NCBI GenBank assembly: GCA_025765595.1
Contig: JAIVFH010000385.1
Span: 1 to 23,116 of the forward strand
DNA from: Obelidium mucronatum
Taxonomy: Eukaryota; Chytridiomycota; Chytridiomycetes; Chytridiales; Chytriomycetaceae
Direction: 5' to 3'
DNA: 23,116 nucleotides
Shown: piece by piece, positions 1 to 7,954 of the stretch
Layout: the number at the start of each line of letters is the position of its first letter
How positions within the stretch are numbered: the stretch's first letter is position 1
The notes under the pieces: model-generated
Told to the model about the DNA's origin: nothing
What the model saw: the letters and a program-made list of their open reading frames with translations, nothing else
The model's database searches: none
Program-made: the position numbers and the translations under genes

Positions 1-763
1 AAGCTTGTGAATTCATGCTCGATTGTGGATCGACAGAGAGTTGTGGAAATCTTTGCCTTGTTTATGGCTGTGAATGAGAAACATTTGGTATATAATATCT
101 CTTTTTTTGGGTTGCATTTTTTTGTTTTTTTTTGTTTTGGATGAATAATAACCCACCTATTTTTTATTTATTTATTTTTGGATTTTTAGAATCACATGTA
201 CAAGATCTCAGATAGTGTATACAAACCAATGGAACCGGTTGATGAAAACACTTATATTAATTTAAACGACGGCTTGTTGCCACCTGAAGCAATCAAATTT
301 AAAAGGACTCTGGAAACGATTTCATCCTTGAATGAATCTATGGCCACCATCAATGAATTTTGTGTCGTATTTTGGGTAAAAAAAAAAACTTTCCCCTTTG
401 TCGCGTTCTTTTTTATGTATCCGTTGTATTTTTGTTATTTACATGTATTTTCTTTTTTAGCTGCGAGATGAAGTACCTTATGCACAGCGATTCGCTCAAA
501 TGACAAAAGTGAATCGAAAACTGATTGCTCTTTGCAGTACAAACACGGAAGAACTGGAAAAGTACATGTTGGCGTTGGAGCTTGCAAAGTTTAACAATAA
601 CAGTTTGATGGTTTGGTTGCTTTCTTTTTTTTTTTTTTTTTTAAAAAAGTCTTTGGTGCCCAATCGTCTCTTTCTCTATCTACTTGTTATAACACACTTT
701 TTTTTTTTTTTTTTTTAGGACAAGTATTTGGATGAAGAAATACGGAAACTAAGGATGGAGTAA
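1..763 (+). CDS. 3' part of a spliced gene paralogous to the C-terminal region of the bZIP gene at 3213-4658
   Basis: Partial gene; its start lies left of the window. Exons fit 1-87, 190-375, 461-610 and 719-763, all joined in phase 0 (introns 88-189, 376-460, 611-718, GT...AG with long T tracts). The stop is TAA at 761-763 and AATAAA follows at 804-809. The protein matches the C-terminal half of the bZIP gene at 3213-4658 residue by residue: VDRQRVVEIFALF against MDRQKCIEICAVF, LLPPEAIKF against LLPPDAIRF, INEFCVVFW against IDEFCILFW, and ELEKYMLALELAK against DLEKWLTAFEIAK. The two genes also share the introns after the AHL/KHL and before the last short exon. The missing 5' part therefore probably encodes a bZIP domain, but that is inference. 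The homologous region is helical and I do not recognise it as a named domain. Confidence 0.8.
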
Positions 764-803
764 ATTTTGACCGAGAAATCAGAAAGTTTCAGTTTAAAAA
801 GTA

Positions 804-809
804 AATAAA
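804..809 (+). terminator. Poly(A) signal of the first gene
   Basis: AATAAA lies about 40 bases after the stop codon of the 1-763 gene and before the convergent minus-strand gene that ends at 890. The two 3' ends are only about 125 bp apart. Confidence 0.5.
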
Positions 810-889
810 TTATTCCACGTGCACACTCTCTTGGGTTCCTCTATAAAAAACCGGGAAGATGAGAAAAAAAATGTATTTATTCATTTTCT

Positions 890-1856
890 TTAAAAGTCGT
901 TGACGTCATCTTTTGCAACAACAACAACATCTTGAATCACATGTGCAGTAACAATAAAGCCAACTGGCATTGGAAAATACACAGCATCATTCTTCTTTCT
1001 CCACACATTGGACTCCCCGCCCTCGCGTTCTTTCGTAACATCAATCCAATCCCCCCCTCCAATTTTTTCGTACACAAAACGGGTCGGAGTGTATTTGACA
1101 TTGCATACCTTCTTGTCCAATGGGATTACAAACTCAATGGTTGGGAGCGGTTCTGCCTGGAATGAGGCCAAGATTGCTTGACTTTGAAGATCATTTTTGA
1201 ATTCCGAAGCTTGCAGCCCATCTTTAGTGTACAGGTAGGGAGACAAGTTTTTTGGAGTCATTGACACTTCAATGCCAAACGCATCTGCTGCAACTGCAAA
1301 TTTGGCAGTGTGGCCGGCAATAATTGATACTTGAATTAAGTATGATTCCTCCAGAGGAATCACTCGGTAGAGTTGGTCAAAACTTGCGTCTTGATCGTCA
1401 GAGTCAATTTTTGCCTCATTGACGGTGGGAGGCAGAACCTTCGGTGGCAGGGGTGTCTTTTGAGGAGGGACTTTTCCAGTCAACAAGTAATGGAATTCGT
1501 CAACGCCAAGCCTGCCTAAACCAAGGGGCTGCCCGTTTGAGCCCAACAAAACAGGTTTCGAACTTGAGGCCGCCAACAACGAGTTAATAGAAGATCCTAT
1601 ATAAGTAGTCGTTATATTGCAGAATTAAAGATAAATGTACAATATCACCTGAAGATACTCCAAGCGGTGCTTTAAGTTTGTTTTTGAGAGATGTCTTGTG
1701 GACTTTGACAAGCTGGCCGGTGGCGTCACTCTCGATCACTTGGTCGATATCGTCAGGAGTTGGTTCTTGACCGTGGACCTTTTTGAATGATGCCCGAGCT
1801 TGGTTCAAAGCAGCATCAAGCTCGGCAGACCATTTAAGCTTGATCGCTTTTGGCAT
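890..1856 (-). CDS. Unrecognised 304-aa protein, two exons
   Basis: Exon 1 is 1649-1856 and exon 2 is 890-1596. The 52-bp intron (1597-1648) has a GTGATA donor and TATATAG acceptor and joins in phase 1. I chose the ATG at 1856 (MPKAIKLKW) over an in-frame ATG 11 codons upstream because it starts the compact charged helix; the longer form is possible. The N-terminal ~70 residues are helical and lysine-rich. A Gly/Leu/Pro-rich linker follows. Residues after about 155 are beta-rich, with a stretch (YLIQVSIIAGHTAKFAVAA, later IEFVIPLDKKV) that vaguely recalls an HSP20/CS-type sandwich; this is only a weak inference. No signal peptide or membrane segment is visible. It is convergent with the gene on its left and divergent from the transposase on its right. 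Function unknown. Confidence 0.75.
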
Positions 1857-2212
1857 GTGTGAATTTCGAAAACTTTGTAAATCCCACAAATTGAATCAGC
1901 TGCTGTTTTAAAACACCATTAAAAAATGATCGAATAGCCATGCAAAAAAAAGGAGTGATAAATCAAATTCCAACATTTACAGGGCTTAAAAGATGGCTTG
2001 TATCTTTTTATTGGCTGATCATCTAATGACGCCATAGACGCCATCTCATGGAGCAGCTCCTGGCGCTTCAAATGCACCTTTTTTTTGAGTATTGACATGG
2101 AATTATGTAAACTGTGTGGGTTTTATTGAAACAGAATAGAACAAGTATCAAATCGAAGAAAAAAAACACATTTGCAAAAAACCAGTAAAAAACACCATCC
2201 AACAACTGCAGT
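1857..2212. promoter_or_regulatory. Divergent intergenic region between the 890-1856 gene and the transposase
   Basis: This 356-bp gap must contain both promoters. I see no RNA gene and no ORF. It holds A/T tracts and short direct repeats of GACGCCAT near 2024-2042. Near its right end, an A-run followed by CACATTT (2160-2174) is inverted relative to AAATGTG plus T-run at 3159-3174, beyond the transposase. No clear TATA box can be assigned. Confidence 0.3.
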
Positions 2213-3120
2213 ATGACATCCTTCTCCAGCATAGCCGCGAGATACATGTCCCGGAAACGCGTTGCACAAGGATCAACAGCGTTTGATCGCCAGTTCCGAT
2301 CCCACTTCGGGATGTCGGTGGTGTCTTGCGAAGATGTCTGGCAAGAGCTGGCTGCTGCAAATCTTCATATATCCCTCAAAAAAGTTCATCTTTTATGGGC
2401 TTTATTTCACTTAAAGGTTTATGCCTCAATTGATGTGTCATCCTGTCGATTTGGAACAACACCTCCAACGTGGCGAAAATGGGTGGAGATAGTACTTGAT
2501 CGTTTACTCCAGTTGGATGTTGTAAGTAGCTCTCTTTTGTAATGTATAATTGTTTCTTAAATTCTTTTGCTTGAATCTAGATTCATTGGGATTCTCGGTT
2601 CGAAAATTGGAACTCGCTTCAACCTTCGTGCTATGTCGATGGAGTCCACTGTTATGCTGAGGAGCGCCGCCCAATCCGCCGAAGTGATTACAGCCACAAG
2701 CTCAATCGCGCTGGCTGGGCATTCGAGATCGCCACAGCATTAGGAGTTTCGAAAATTGTTCATGTTTCTGGTGGTGTTCCTGCCGGGGATTGGCCAGATC
2801 TGAAATTGGCCCGTTCAATGCTGGTGCCACGACTACTTCCAGGGGAGCGTGTTGCTGCTGACAAAGGCTATCGGGAGCAAGGTGGGAATGGGAGTTTTGT
2901 GACTCCAGTGACAAACAGAGCCAACGATCCAGTCATAGATACCCACAATATTGTCCTTAAAAAGATGGGTGCCCGGCACGAAACAGTCAACAAAAGAATG
3001 AAAGATTATCAGATTTTAAAGTCTTATTGTGGCAAGCGAGAAGAGTTTCCAAAAGTGTTCTTTGTTGTTGCTAACCTCACACAAATTAAATTACGAACCG
3101 AGCCGCTTTATTCTCTTTAA
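2213..3120 (+). CDS. DDE transposase, IS5/Harbinger (DDE_Tnp_4) type, one intron, apparently intact
   Basis: Exon 1 is 2213-2521 and exon 2 is 2581-3120, separated by a 59-bp intron with a consensus GTAAGT donor and TCTAG acceptor, phase 0. The product is 282 aa. The catalytic triad is readable: Asp123 in YVDGVHCYAEE, Asp197 in VAADKGYRE, and Glu237 in GARHETVNKRMK, with 39 residues between the second Asp and the Glu. The RHETVN-(K/R)R(M/L)K segment and the GYRE motif are characteristic of DDE_Tnp_4 endonucleases, which cut and rejoin DNA in the nucleus. The protein is shorter than typical Harbinger transposases and I see no separate DNA-binding domain. No convincing terminal inverted repeats or target duplication are visible, so it could be a mobile element that has lost its ends or a domesticated gene. 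It sits between two bZIP paralogues. Confidence 0.82.
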
Positions 3121-3212
3121 TCTCTTTGTTAAAAACAAATGAAATCAAATAAATAGATAAATGTGTTTTTTTTTCTCATCTTCCGGATCCCACGATTTTC
3201 CAATATCAAAAA

Positions 3213-4658
3213 ATGAACACCATAAACACCTTCAGCAACACCACCACCATCACCAACACCAGCACCACCTCTCTCCCAAAACCCAACAACAATCGCGGCC
3301 GCAAGAAACTCACAACAGAACCCAAATCCAAAAGAACAGGCCAAAACAGATCCGCCCAGGAAGCATTCCGGCAACGGAAAGCCGCTTATGTCAGCAGCCT
3401 TGAAGACAGAGTCCGGATTCTGGAAGCTGAAAACAAGCGGTTCTTGGTCAAGTTGAATCATGGAGGATTATTTTGTGCGTCGTGTCAACAGCAACTGCAG
3501 CAACAACAACAACAGTTTCATCAACTTGCACCGGCAGCAGTGTATTCAACTATCGATCCATTCTTGTTTGATCTCGGTCATCTGGATGATGATGCCATCA
3601 GCTTTCCCGATGATTGGATGGAATTGTTGGGGACGACGACTGCAAGCAGCAGCGATGGGTCTAGACCTGGCGCTGTCAAAAGTGTTGAACAAGTATGCGG
3701 GAAAGTTGAAGTAGAGTCTGCACGAATCGCATTCAATACTCTGAATTCAATCAACAACAAGAAGAGGGATGAAGCTACAACAACTACGTTGGCGGATTTA
3801 TTGCTTGACGAAATTGTTGTATGTTTTTCGTTGTTTTCAAAGTGCCAATTACGTAATCAATAATGAAACTGTATATCAAAGAAACAATCCAAATGTACAG
3901 ATGCACAACAAGTGCTTGAGTACCAAACGCGGATATCAAGGATTGGACATTGTTTATTGGATTCCTGTGACTTGATGGATCGGCAAAAATGTATCGAGAT
4001 TTGTGCCGTCTTTTTTGAACGGAATAAGGCTCATTTGGTATCTTGTTTTTTATTTTTTTTTTATTTTTTATAAGAGAGAGATAGAGAGAACCCATCTAAC
4101 TTTTTTTTAAGAAATACATCTCTGATATCACAAGTAGTATTGTTCTGAACCGCGTCAATGCATTCCCATGGCAGTCATCATCATCTGCAACCTCGACCGT
4201 CCAACAAACAGTCTTGCTACCACCAGACGCGATTCGATTCAGAAACGCAATGAAATCGATCCCATCGCTCTCCAACCTACATTCTTTAATTGACGAGTTT
4301 TGTATTCTCTTTTGGAATGACGACGAGTTGGACTCATTGGAGGACTGTTTTGATGATGCCATCCAACGAGTTGACAATTTCAATACAAAAGGGAATCATC
4401 ATCATCCCTGTCAGGAAACAACATTGATTTATCTTACACAGTTACACCATACCTTTGATTCAACTATTACTGGAACTCGGGATTTGGAGAAATGGCTGAC
4501 TGCGTTTGAAATTGCAAAGATTTCGAATCGTGCACGCGTGGTAAAGTTGGAAGATTTTGATTTATGCTGCTTCTTTTTTTTTTCTTTTTCTTTTCTTTTT
4601 TTGTAAATTTTTTTTTAATATTATAATATTTCTTGAATAGAGCCAACTGATGCGTTGA
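3213..4658 (+). CDS. bZIP transcription factor, Yap/AP-1-like, 402 aa, four exons
   Basis: Exons are 3213-3818, 3882-4037, 4112-4540 and 4641-4658, all phase 0 (introns 63, 74 and 100 bp; the first donor is GTATGT). The first intron's acceptor at 3881 is chosen because it restores the frame that matches the paralogue at 1-763; using the AG at 3900 gives a non-matching short end. A Lys/Arg-rich N-terminus leads into the basic region at about 39-57, with the Yap-type signature QNRSAQEAFRQRK (Asn45, Arg53), and a short zipper (Leu63, Leu70, Phe77/Leu78). A CxxC (FCASC) and a Gln run follow, then acidic and Ser-rich stretches. The C-terminal half is cysteine-containing and helical and is shared with the gene at 1-763. 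Such factors bind DNA in the nucleus; a redox or stress role is known for Yap relatives but is only inferred here. Confidence 0.85.
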
Positions 4659-5012
4659 GACGCACTCTATCTCCAAAAAAATAAAAAAAAATAAAAAAAA
4701 AAAAATATAAAAAATAAATAATATAAAAAAAAAGGAAAAGAAATATACATATATATGCTTTTACAATTAAAATGATGCATGTCTTGTTTACGAATACAAT
4801 CTCGAATTTGCTGCTGCTGTTTGCAATGCACGGTCGTCAGTGTCGACTTTGTTGTTAGCATCAAACACGGTCACAAAAACAACGGCAATGATAACCCGTA
4901 GTATGGTACTGGGATGCAAGCACTTAGTTTACAGACTGGGCTTTGAATCGAACATGAAACACAATAAAATTTTCATTCTTTCATTCTTTAATCAAAGATC
5001 AATCAAAAAACC
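4659..5012. other. AT-rich intergenic region and 5' leader of the first cysteine-rich gene
   Basis: The first part (about 4673-4745) is almost pure A with scattered T and contains several AATAAA hexamers that can serve the bZIP gene. No coding frame longer than a shadow is convincing between 4750 and 5012. The final bases before the ATG at 5013 form an A-rich leader ending AAAAAACC. Confidence 0.4.
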
Positions 5013-5702
5013 ATGCGAAGCATCCTTGCGGCCGCCCTCGTCCTTGCGTTCAGCGCCGCCCGCGTGCAAGCCGTGTGCTTCAACTCGAGCGACTGCCCCT
5101 CGGGATCGCTGTGCTTCGCGGGCGTGTGCAGCGGGTGCACCGAGAATGCGCTGTGCACGGGCGTGACAGCGGGCTGCTGCCTCGGCTTCACGTGCCGCGG
5201 CGGGCTGTGCACGCGCAACGCGACGGCGACGGCGGCGGGTCCGCAGCCGGGCGCCACGCTGTCGCCCGAGGCGGTGAACGCCGTCGTCAACGTGGCGCTG
5301 ATTGTCGGGCTCGTCGTGTCGGGTCTGTTTGCGTGCATCGTGGCGGCACTTGTCTACTTCTGCTGCTGCCGCAAGCCAAAGGCCGACAGCCAGCCGCAAG
5401 TGCAGACTGTCTACGTGCAACAGCAGAATCCGTATGCCGATCCAAACCAGTACAGCAACAACACGCAGTACGCACAGCCTGGCTACTCTGCCAACAACAT
5501 CTACAGCAACAACAACAACAACAACAACTACAGCGAGCCATCGTTCGCCCCAGCTCCTGCCGGATACGCTGCTCCCTACGGCGCTCCGCCTGCCAGCGAC
5601 CCACAAGGATACCAGCCATCCTACGCCCCTCCTGCTGGCGCTCCTCCTCCTCCACAGTCCGGCAACCAGCCAAACTACCCTCCTCCAAAGTGGGGCAATT
5701 AA
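5013..5702 (+). CDS. Cysteine-rich type I membrane protein A (ten-Cys ectodomain, Gln/Pro-rich tail), 229 aa
   Basis: Single exon. Residues 1-20 are a signal peptide (likely cleavage after VQA). The ectodomain has ten cysteines spaced C-x5-C-x5-C-x4-C-x2-C-x5-C-x6-CC-x4-C-x4-C (residues 22-66), followed by an Ala/Thr linker. A membrane segment covers about 92-115 and is followed at once by CCCRK, a likely palmitoylation site. The cytosolic tail is rich in Gln, Asn and Tyr, has a run of seven Asn, and carries SEPSFAPAP, QPSYAPP and a NYPPPKWGN end. It is the first member of the 5013-13059 cluster and is most like the gene at 7955 in its ectodomain. Third codon positions in the ectodomain-coding half are strongly G/C, unlike its neighbours. 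A cell-surface receptor or adhesin with an adaptor tail is inferred; no function is established. Confidence 0.85.
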   Translation: MRSILAAALVLAFSAARVQAVCFNSSDCPSGSLCFAGVCSGCTENALCTGVTAGCCLGFTCRGGLCTRNATATAAGPQPGATLSPEAVNAVVNVALIVGLVVSGLFACIVAALVYFCCCRKPKADSQPQVQTVYVQQQNPYADPNQYSNNTQYAQPGYSANNIYSNNNNNNNYSEPSFAPAPAGYAAPYGAPPASDPQGYQPSYAPPAGAPPPPQSGNQPNYPPPKWGN

Positions 5703-5887
5703 CTTTGAGTTTGTCGGCGTGCCGTGCCATGATGCAATTTGTTGTCTTGTAAAAGCCCTTCTATATTCTTTTATTTTTCTTCGTATATGTGATGTTTTTT
5801 TGGAGAAGAGAATTCTATATACTTTCTTTCCTTGTTTCTTTCAACGCGGAGTAGATTTTGCTAGCTTGGCAATGCATTCAATCAATC

Positions 5888-5910
5888 AAAAAAAAAAAAA
5901 AAAAAAAAAA
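5888..5910 (+). repeat. Oligo(A) tract of 23 bases in the leader of gene B
   Basis: An uninterrupted run of A ends 10 bases before the ATG at 5920. Shorter A-runs directly precede the starts at 5013, 7955 and 11883, so an A-rich leader is a habit of this cluster and need not mark a retroposed copy. Confidence 0.7.
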
Positions 5911-5919
5911 CACTCAGAA

Positions 5920-6303
5920 ATGACTGCCGCTTCCATTACCACACTCCTCCTCCTCCTCACCACCACCACCAACACCATGGCACAACAACAATGCAACATT
6001 TCCAAAGACTGTGGAAACACAAACACTACAATGTGCTACTCGGGTGTCTGTGGAGCTTGTGCGATTGGAAACAAGTGTACTTCTCTTGCCGGTTGTTGCG
6101 ACCAAATGCTCTGTGGAAGAGGTCGATGTATTGAATGGAATACTAGTGGTCCATCTACTGGATCTGATGATTCTGCGTTTCGGATCGGCATGATTGTGGG
6201 TTCTGTTGTTTTTGTCTTGATTTTTGTGGGATGCATCTCAATGTGGTGTTGGCGTCGTCGCCGAACACAAGTTGGAACGAGTGTTGGATTCGGAAGTGGA
6301 TGA
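5920..6303 (+). CDS. Cysteine-rich type I membrane protein B, tail-less, 127 aa
   Basis: Single exon; the ATG at 5920 follows a 23-base A tract, and the frame upstream is only a shadow of gene A. Residues 1-21 form a Leu/Thr-rich signal peptide (cleavage near TMA). The ten cysteines follow C-x5-C-x7-C-x4-C-x2-C-x5-C-x5-CC-x4-C-x4-C (residues 25-70), so only the second loop differs from its paralogues. A Ser/Gly linker leads to a membrane segment (about 88-108) and a WCWRRRR stop-transfer. The cytosolic part is about 15 residues with no Pro/Gln tail, so any signalling would need a partner. Its 3' half and 3' UTR are repeated twice downstream as broken copies. Confidence 0.82.
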   Translation: MTAASITTLLLLLTTTTNTMAQQQCNISKDCGNTNTTMCYSGVCGACAIGNKCTSLAGCCDQMLCGRGRCIEWNTSGPSTGSDDSAFRIGMIVGSVVFVLIFVGCISMWCWRRRRTQVGTSVGFGSG

Positions 6304-6390
6304 ATAATAATAAGTTAATGTGTTATGTATATGTATTTGGAAATTAAAAGTAACTGTTTGAAAAAAAGCATCAAATCAAATTGCACGGAC

Positions 6391-6644
6391 CAGTAGTGAT
6401 CCTTCTACTGGATCTGATGATGCTATCGTTTCGGATCGGCATGATTGTGGGTTCTGTTGTTTTTGTCTTGATTTTTGTGGGATGCATTTCAATGTGGTGT
6501 TGGCGTCGTCGCCGAACACAAGTCGGCACGAGTGTTGGATTCGGAAGTGGATGAATTATAATTTGTTAATGTATATGTCTCTGTATTGTATGTTTGGAAA
6601 TTAAAGTACTGCTTGGAAAAAGCATCAAATCAAATTGCACGGAC
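6391..6644 (+). pseudogene. First decayed tandem copy of the 3' end of gene B
   Basis: The segment repeats 6141-6390 with a period of 250 bp, including the Ser/Gly linker, membrane segment, WCWRRRR codons, stop region and 3' UTR. It lacks the signal peptide and cysteine domain. A 1-nt insertion (GATGATGCTATCG for GATGATTCTGCG, near 6418-6428) shifts the frame before the membrane segment. It ends with the same TCAAATCAAATTGCACGGAC string that closes the first unit. No start codon or splice acceptor makes it expressible on its own, though use as an alternative 3' exon cannot be excluded. Confidence 0.8.
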
Positions 6645-6850
6645 CACAAGTGGTCCTTCTACTGGATCTGATGATGCTACCGTTTCGGATCGGCATGATT
6701 GTTGGGTGCAGTTGTTTTTTGTCTTGATTTTTGCGTTGGTGCTTCGTCGAAAACTCAAGTGGGACACAAGTTTCACGGAGAGTTGATGAATGATAATAAG
6801 TTAATGTGTGACTAATATGGAAAATGCTTGAAAAATGAAATAAAGTACTG
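6645..6850 (+). pseudogene. Second, more diverged tandem copy of the 3' end of gene B
   Basis: This copy starts 254 bp after the first pseudo-copy and shares its 1-nt insertion (GATGATGCTACCG), so it comes from the already broken copy or a common ancestor of both. It carries further indels in the membrane-segment region and a changed 3' end. Similarity fades after about 6850. The remaining sequence to 7109 is AT-rich and contains no convincing gene; it must hold the promoter of the 7110 gene. Confidence 0.75.
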
Positions 6851-7109
6851 CTTGAAAGAAATTAGTGGTGTTGTGTAAAAAAAAAATGAGTGCATGGGTA
6901 TATTCTCTGTTCGACAGATACGATAGTTAATACATGTATTATCAAGTAATATTTATAGTGTGCCACTGTCATATTATTATCATCGTCACACAATATTACC
7001 CAAATTAATTGGGTCCGACTCCCTCGTTATAATAACAATTTGAAACATACGCACAACAAAAAAAAAACCTCATCAGAATTTTAAAGTTCAAAAAAGAGAC
7101 AGTGAGACC

Positions 7110-7886
7110 ATGAATTCTGCTCTTACTCTCCTCGCCTTGATCGCAAGCGTTGCTCAGGCCCAAGTTGTTGCGCCCTTCTCGTCAACTTCAACCACCAGAA
7201 CCGCGTCTTCCGCTTCAACAACCACTTTCCGCACAACTACAACTTCCACACGGACTGCCACCACAACCGGTGCCATCATTAACATTTCTACGGAAACAGT
7301 TATCAATGTCGCACTCATTGCGGGAAGTGTTGTTGGTGGTTTATTGCTTTGTATCATTATCGCCGTAGTCTACTGCTGTTGTTGCCGAAACAAGGGAAAG
7401 CAGCAGCAGCAGCAAGTTCTTCCCCAGACTCAGGTTTACCAAGCTCCTTACCCAGGTGATGTGCAGCAGCAGCAATCAGCTCAATACGTTCAGTACGGTG
7501 CCGCCGCCGCACCTGCCGCTGCTGCCCCTTACGGTACCAGCGTCGGGGGTTACTCTGAACCAACCTCGCCTCCACCACCAACACCTTCCAGTGGAACCGC
7601 CGCAGGATACAATGAGCCAGCATTCCCACCGCCACAATCAAATCAGTACGCGCCTCCAAGCTTGCCACCTCCTTCAACTTCTGCTGCCAATGAACCAAAC
7701 TTTCCACCACCGCCAAATGCGCCAGGTGGCGGGTACGGACAAACTCAGACGTTCGCGGAGCCAAGCTTTCCTCCTCCTCCTGCTGCTGCTGCTGGGTACC
7801 AACAACCAAGTTACGCTCCACCTGCAGGCGCGCTGCCACCATCAAGCTTCAATGAACCCAGCTTCCCACCTCCAGGAGCCAAGTAA
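7110..7886 (+). CDS. Type I membrane protein C: Ser/Thr-rich ectodomain with EP(S/N)FPPPP tail repeats, 258 aa
   Basis: Single exon. Residues 1-17 are a signal peptide (cleavage after AQA). Instead of the cysteine domain, residues 23-60 are almost all Ser and Thr, a likely O-glycosylated stalk. The membrane segment (about 65-88, VINVALIAGSVVGG...) resembles that of protein A (VVNVALIVGLVVSG) and ends in CCCCR. The tail is long: Gln runs, then repeats NEPAFPPP, NEPNFPPPP, AEPSFPPPP, QPSYAPP and NEPSFPPPG. FPPPP is the class I EVH1-ligand core known from Ena/VASP partners. The layout (signal peptide, Ser/Thr stalk, one TM) also resembles fungal Mid2/Wsc wall sensors, so a wall-sensing role is an alternative. 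It ends 68 bp before the next gene. Confidence 0.85.
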   Translation: MNSALTLLALIASVAQAQVVAPFSSTSTTRTASSASTTTFRTTTTSTRTATTTGAIINISTETVINVALIAGSVVGGLLLCIIIAVVYCCCCRNKGKQQQQQVLPQTQVYQAPYPGDVQQQQSAQYVQYGAAAAPAAAAPYGTSVGGYSEPTSPPPPTPSSGTAAGYNEPAFPPPQSNQYAPPSLPPPSTSAANEPNFPPPPNAPGGGYGQTQTFAEPSFPPPPAAAAGYQQPSYAPPAGALPPSSFNEPSFPPPGAK

Positions 7887-7954
7887 AAATCCAAGAACCA
7901 AAAAGTGAAAGTGTTCAATTCTAGAATAAAAAAAAAATTTAAAGGAAAAAAAAA

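Noticed and set aside
3129..3461. Minus-strand frame over the start of the bZIP gene
   Set aside because: It is the antisense of the Asn/Thr-rich bZIP N-terminus, and the plus-strand frame contains a recognisable basic region.
5888..5910. Poly(A) tract as evidence of a retroposed gene
   Set aside because: The tract is upstream of the start codon, not after a 3' end, and other genes of the cluster also have A-rich leaders.
5302..5919. Long plus-strand frame running through gene A into gene B
   Set aside because: The part inside gene A is a shadow frame with repetitive Ser/Thr residues. The signal peptide and a suitable ATG of gene B begin at 5920.
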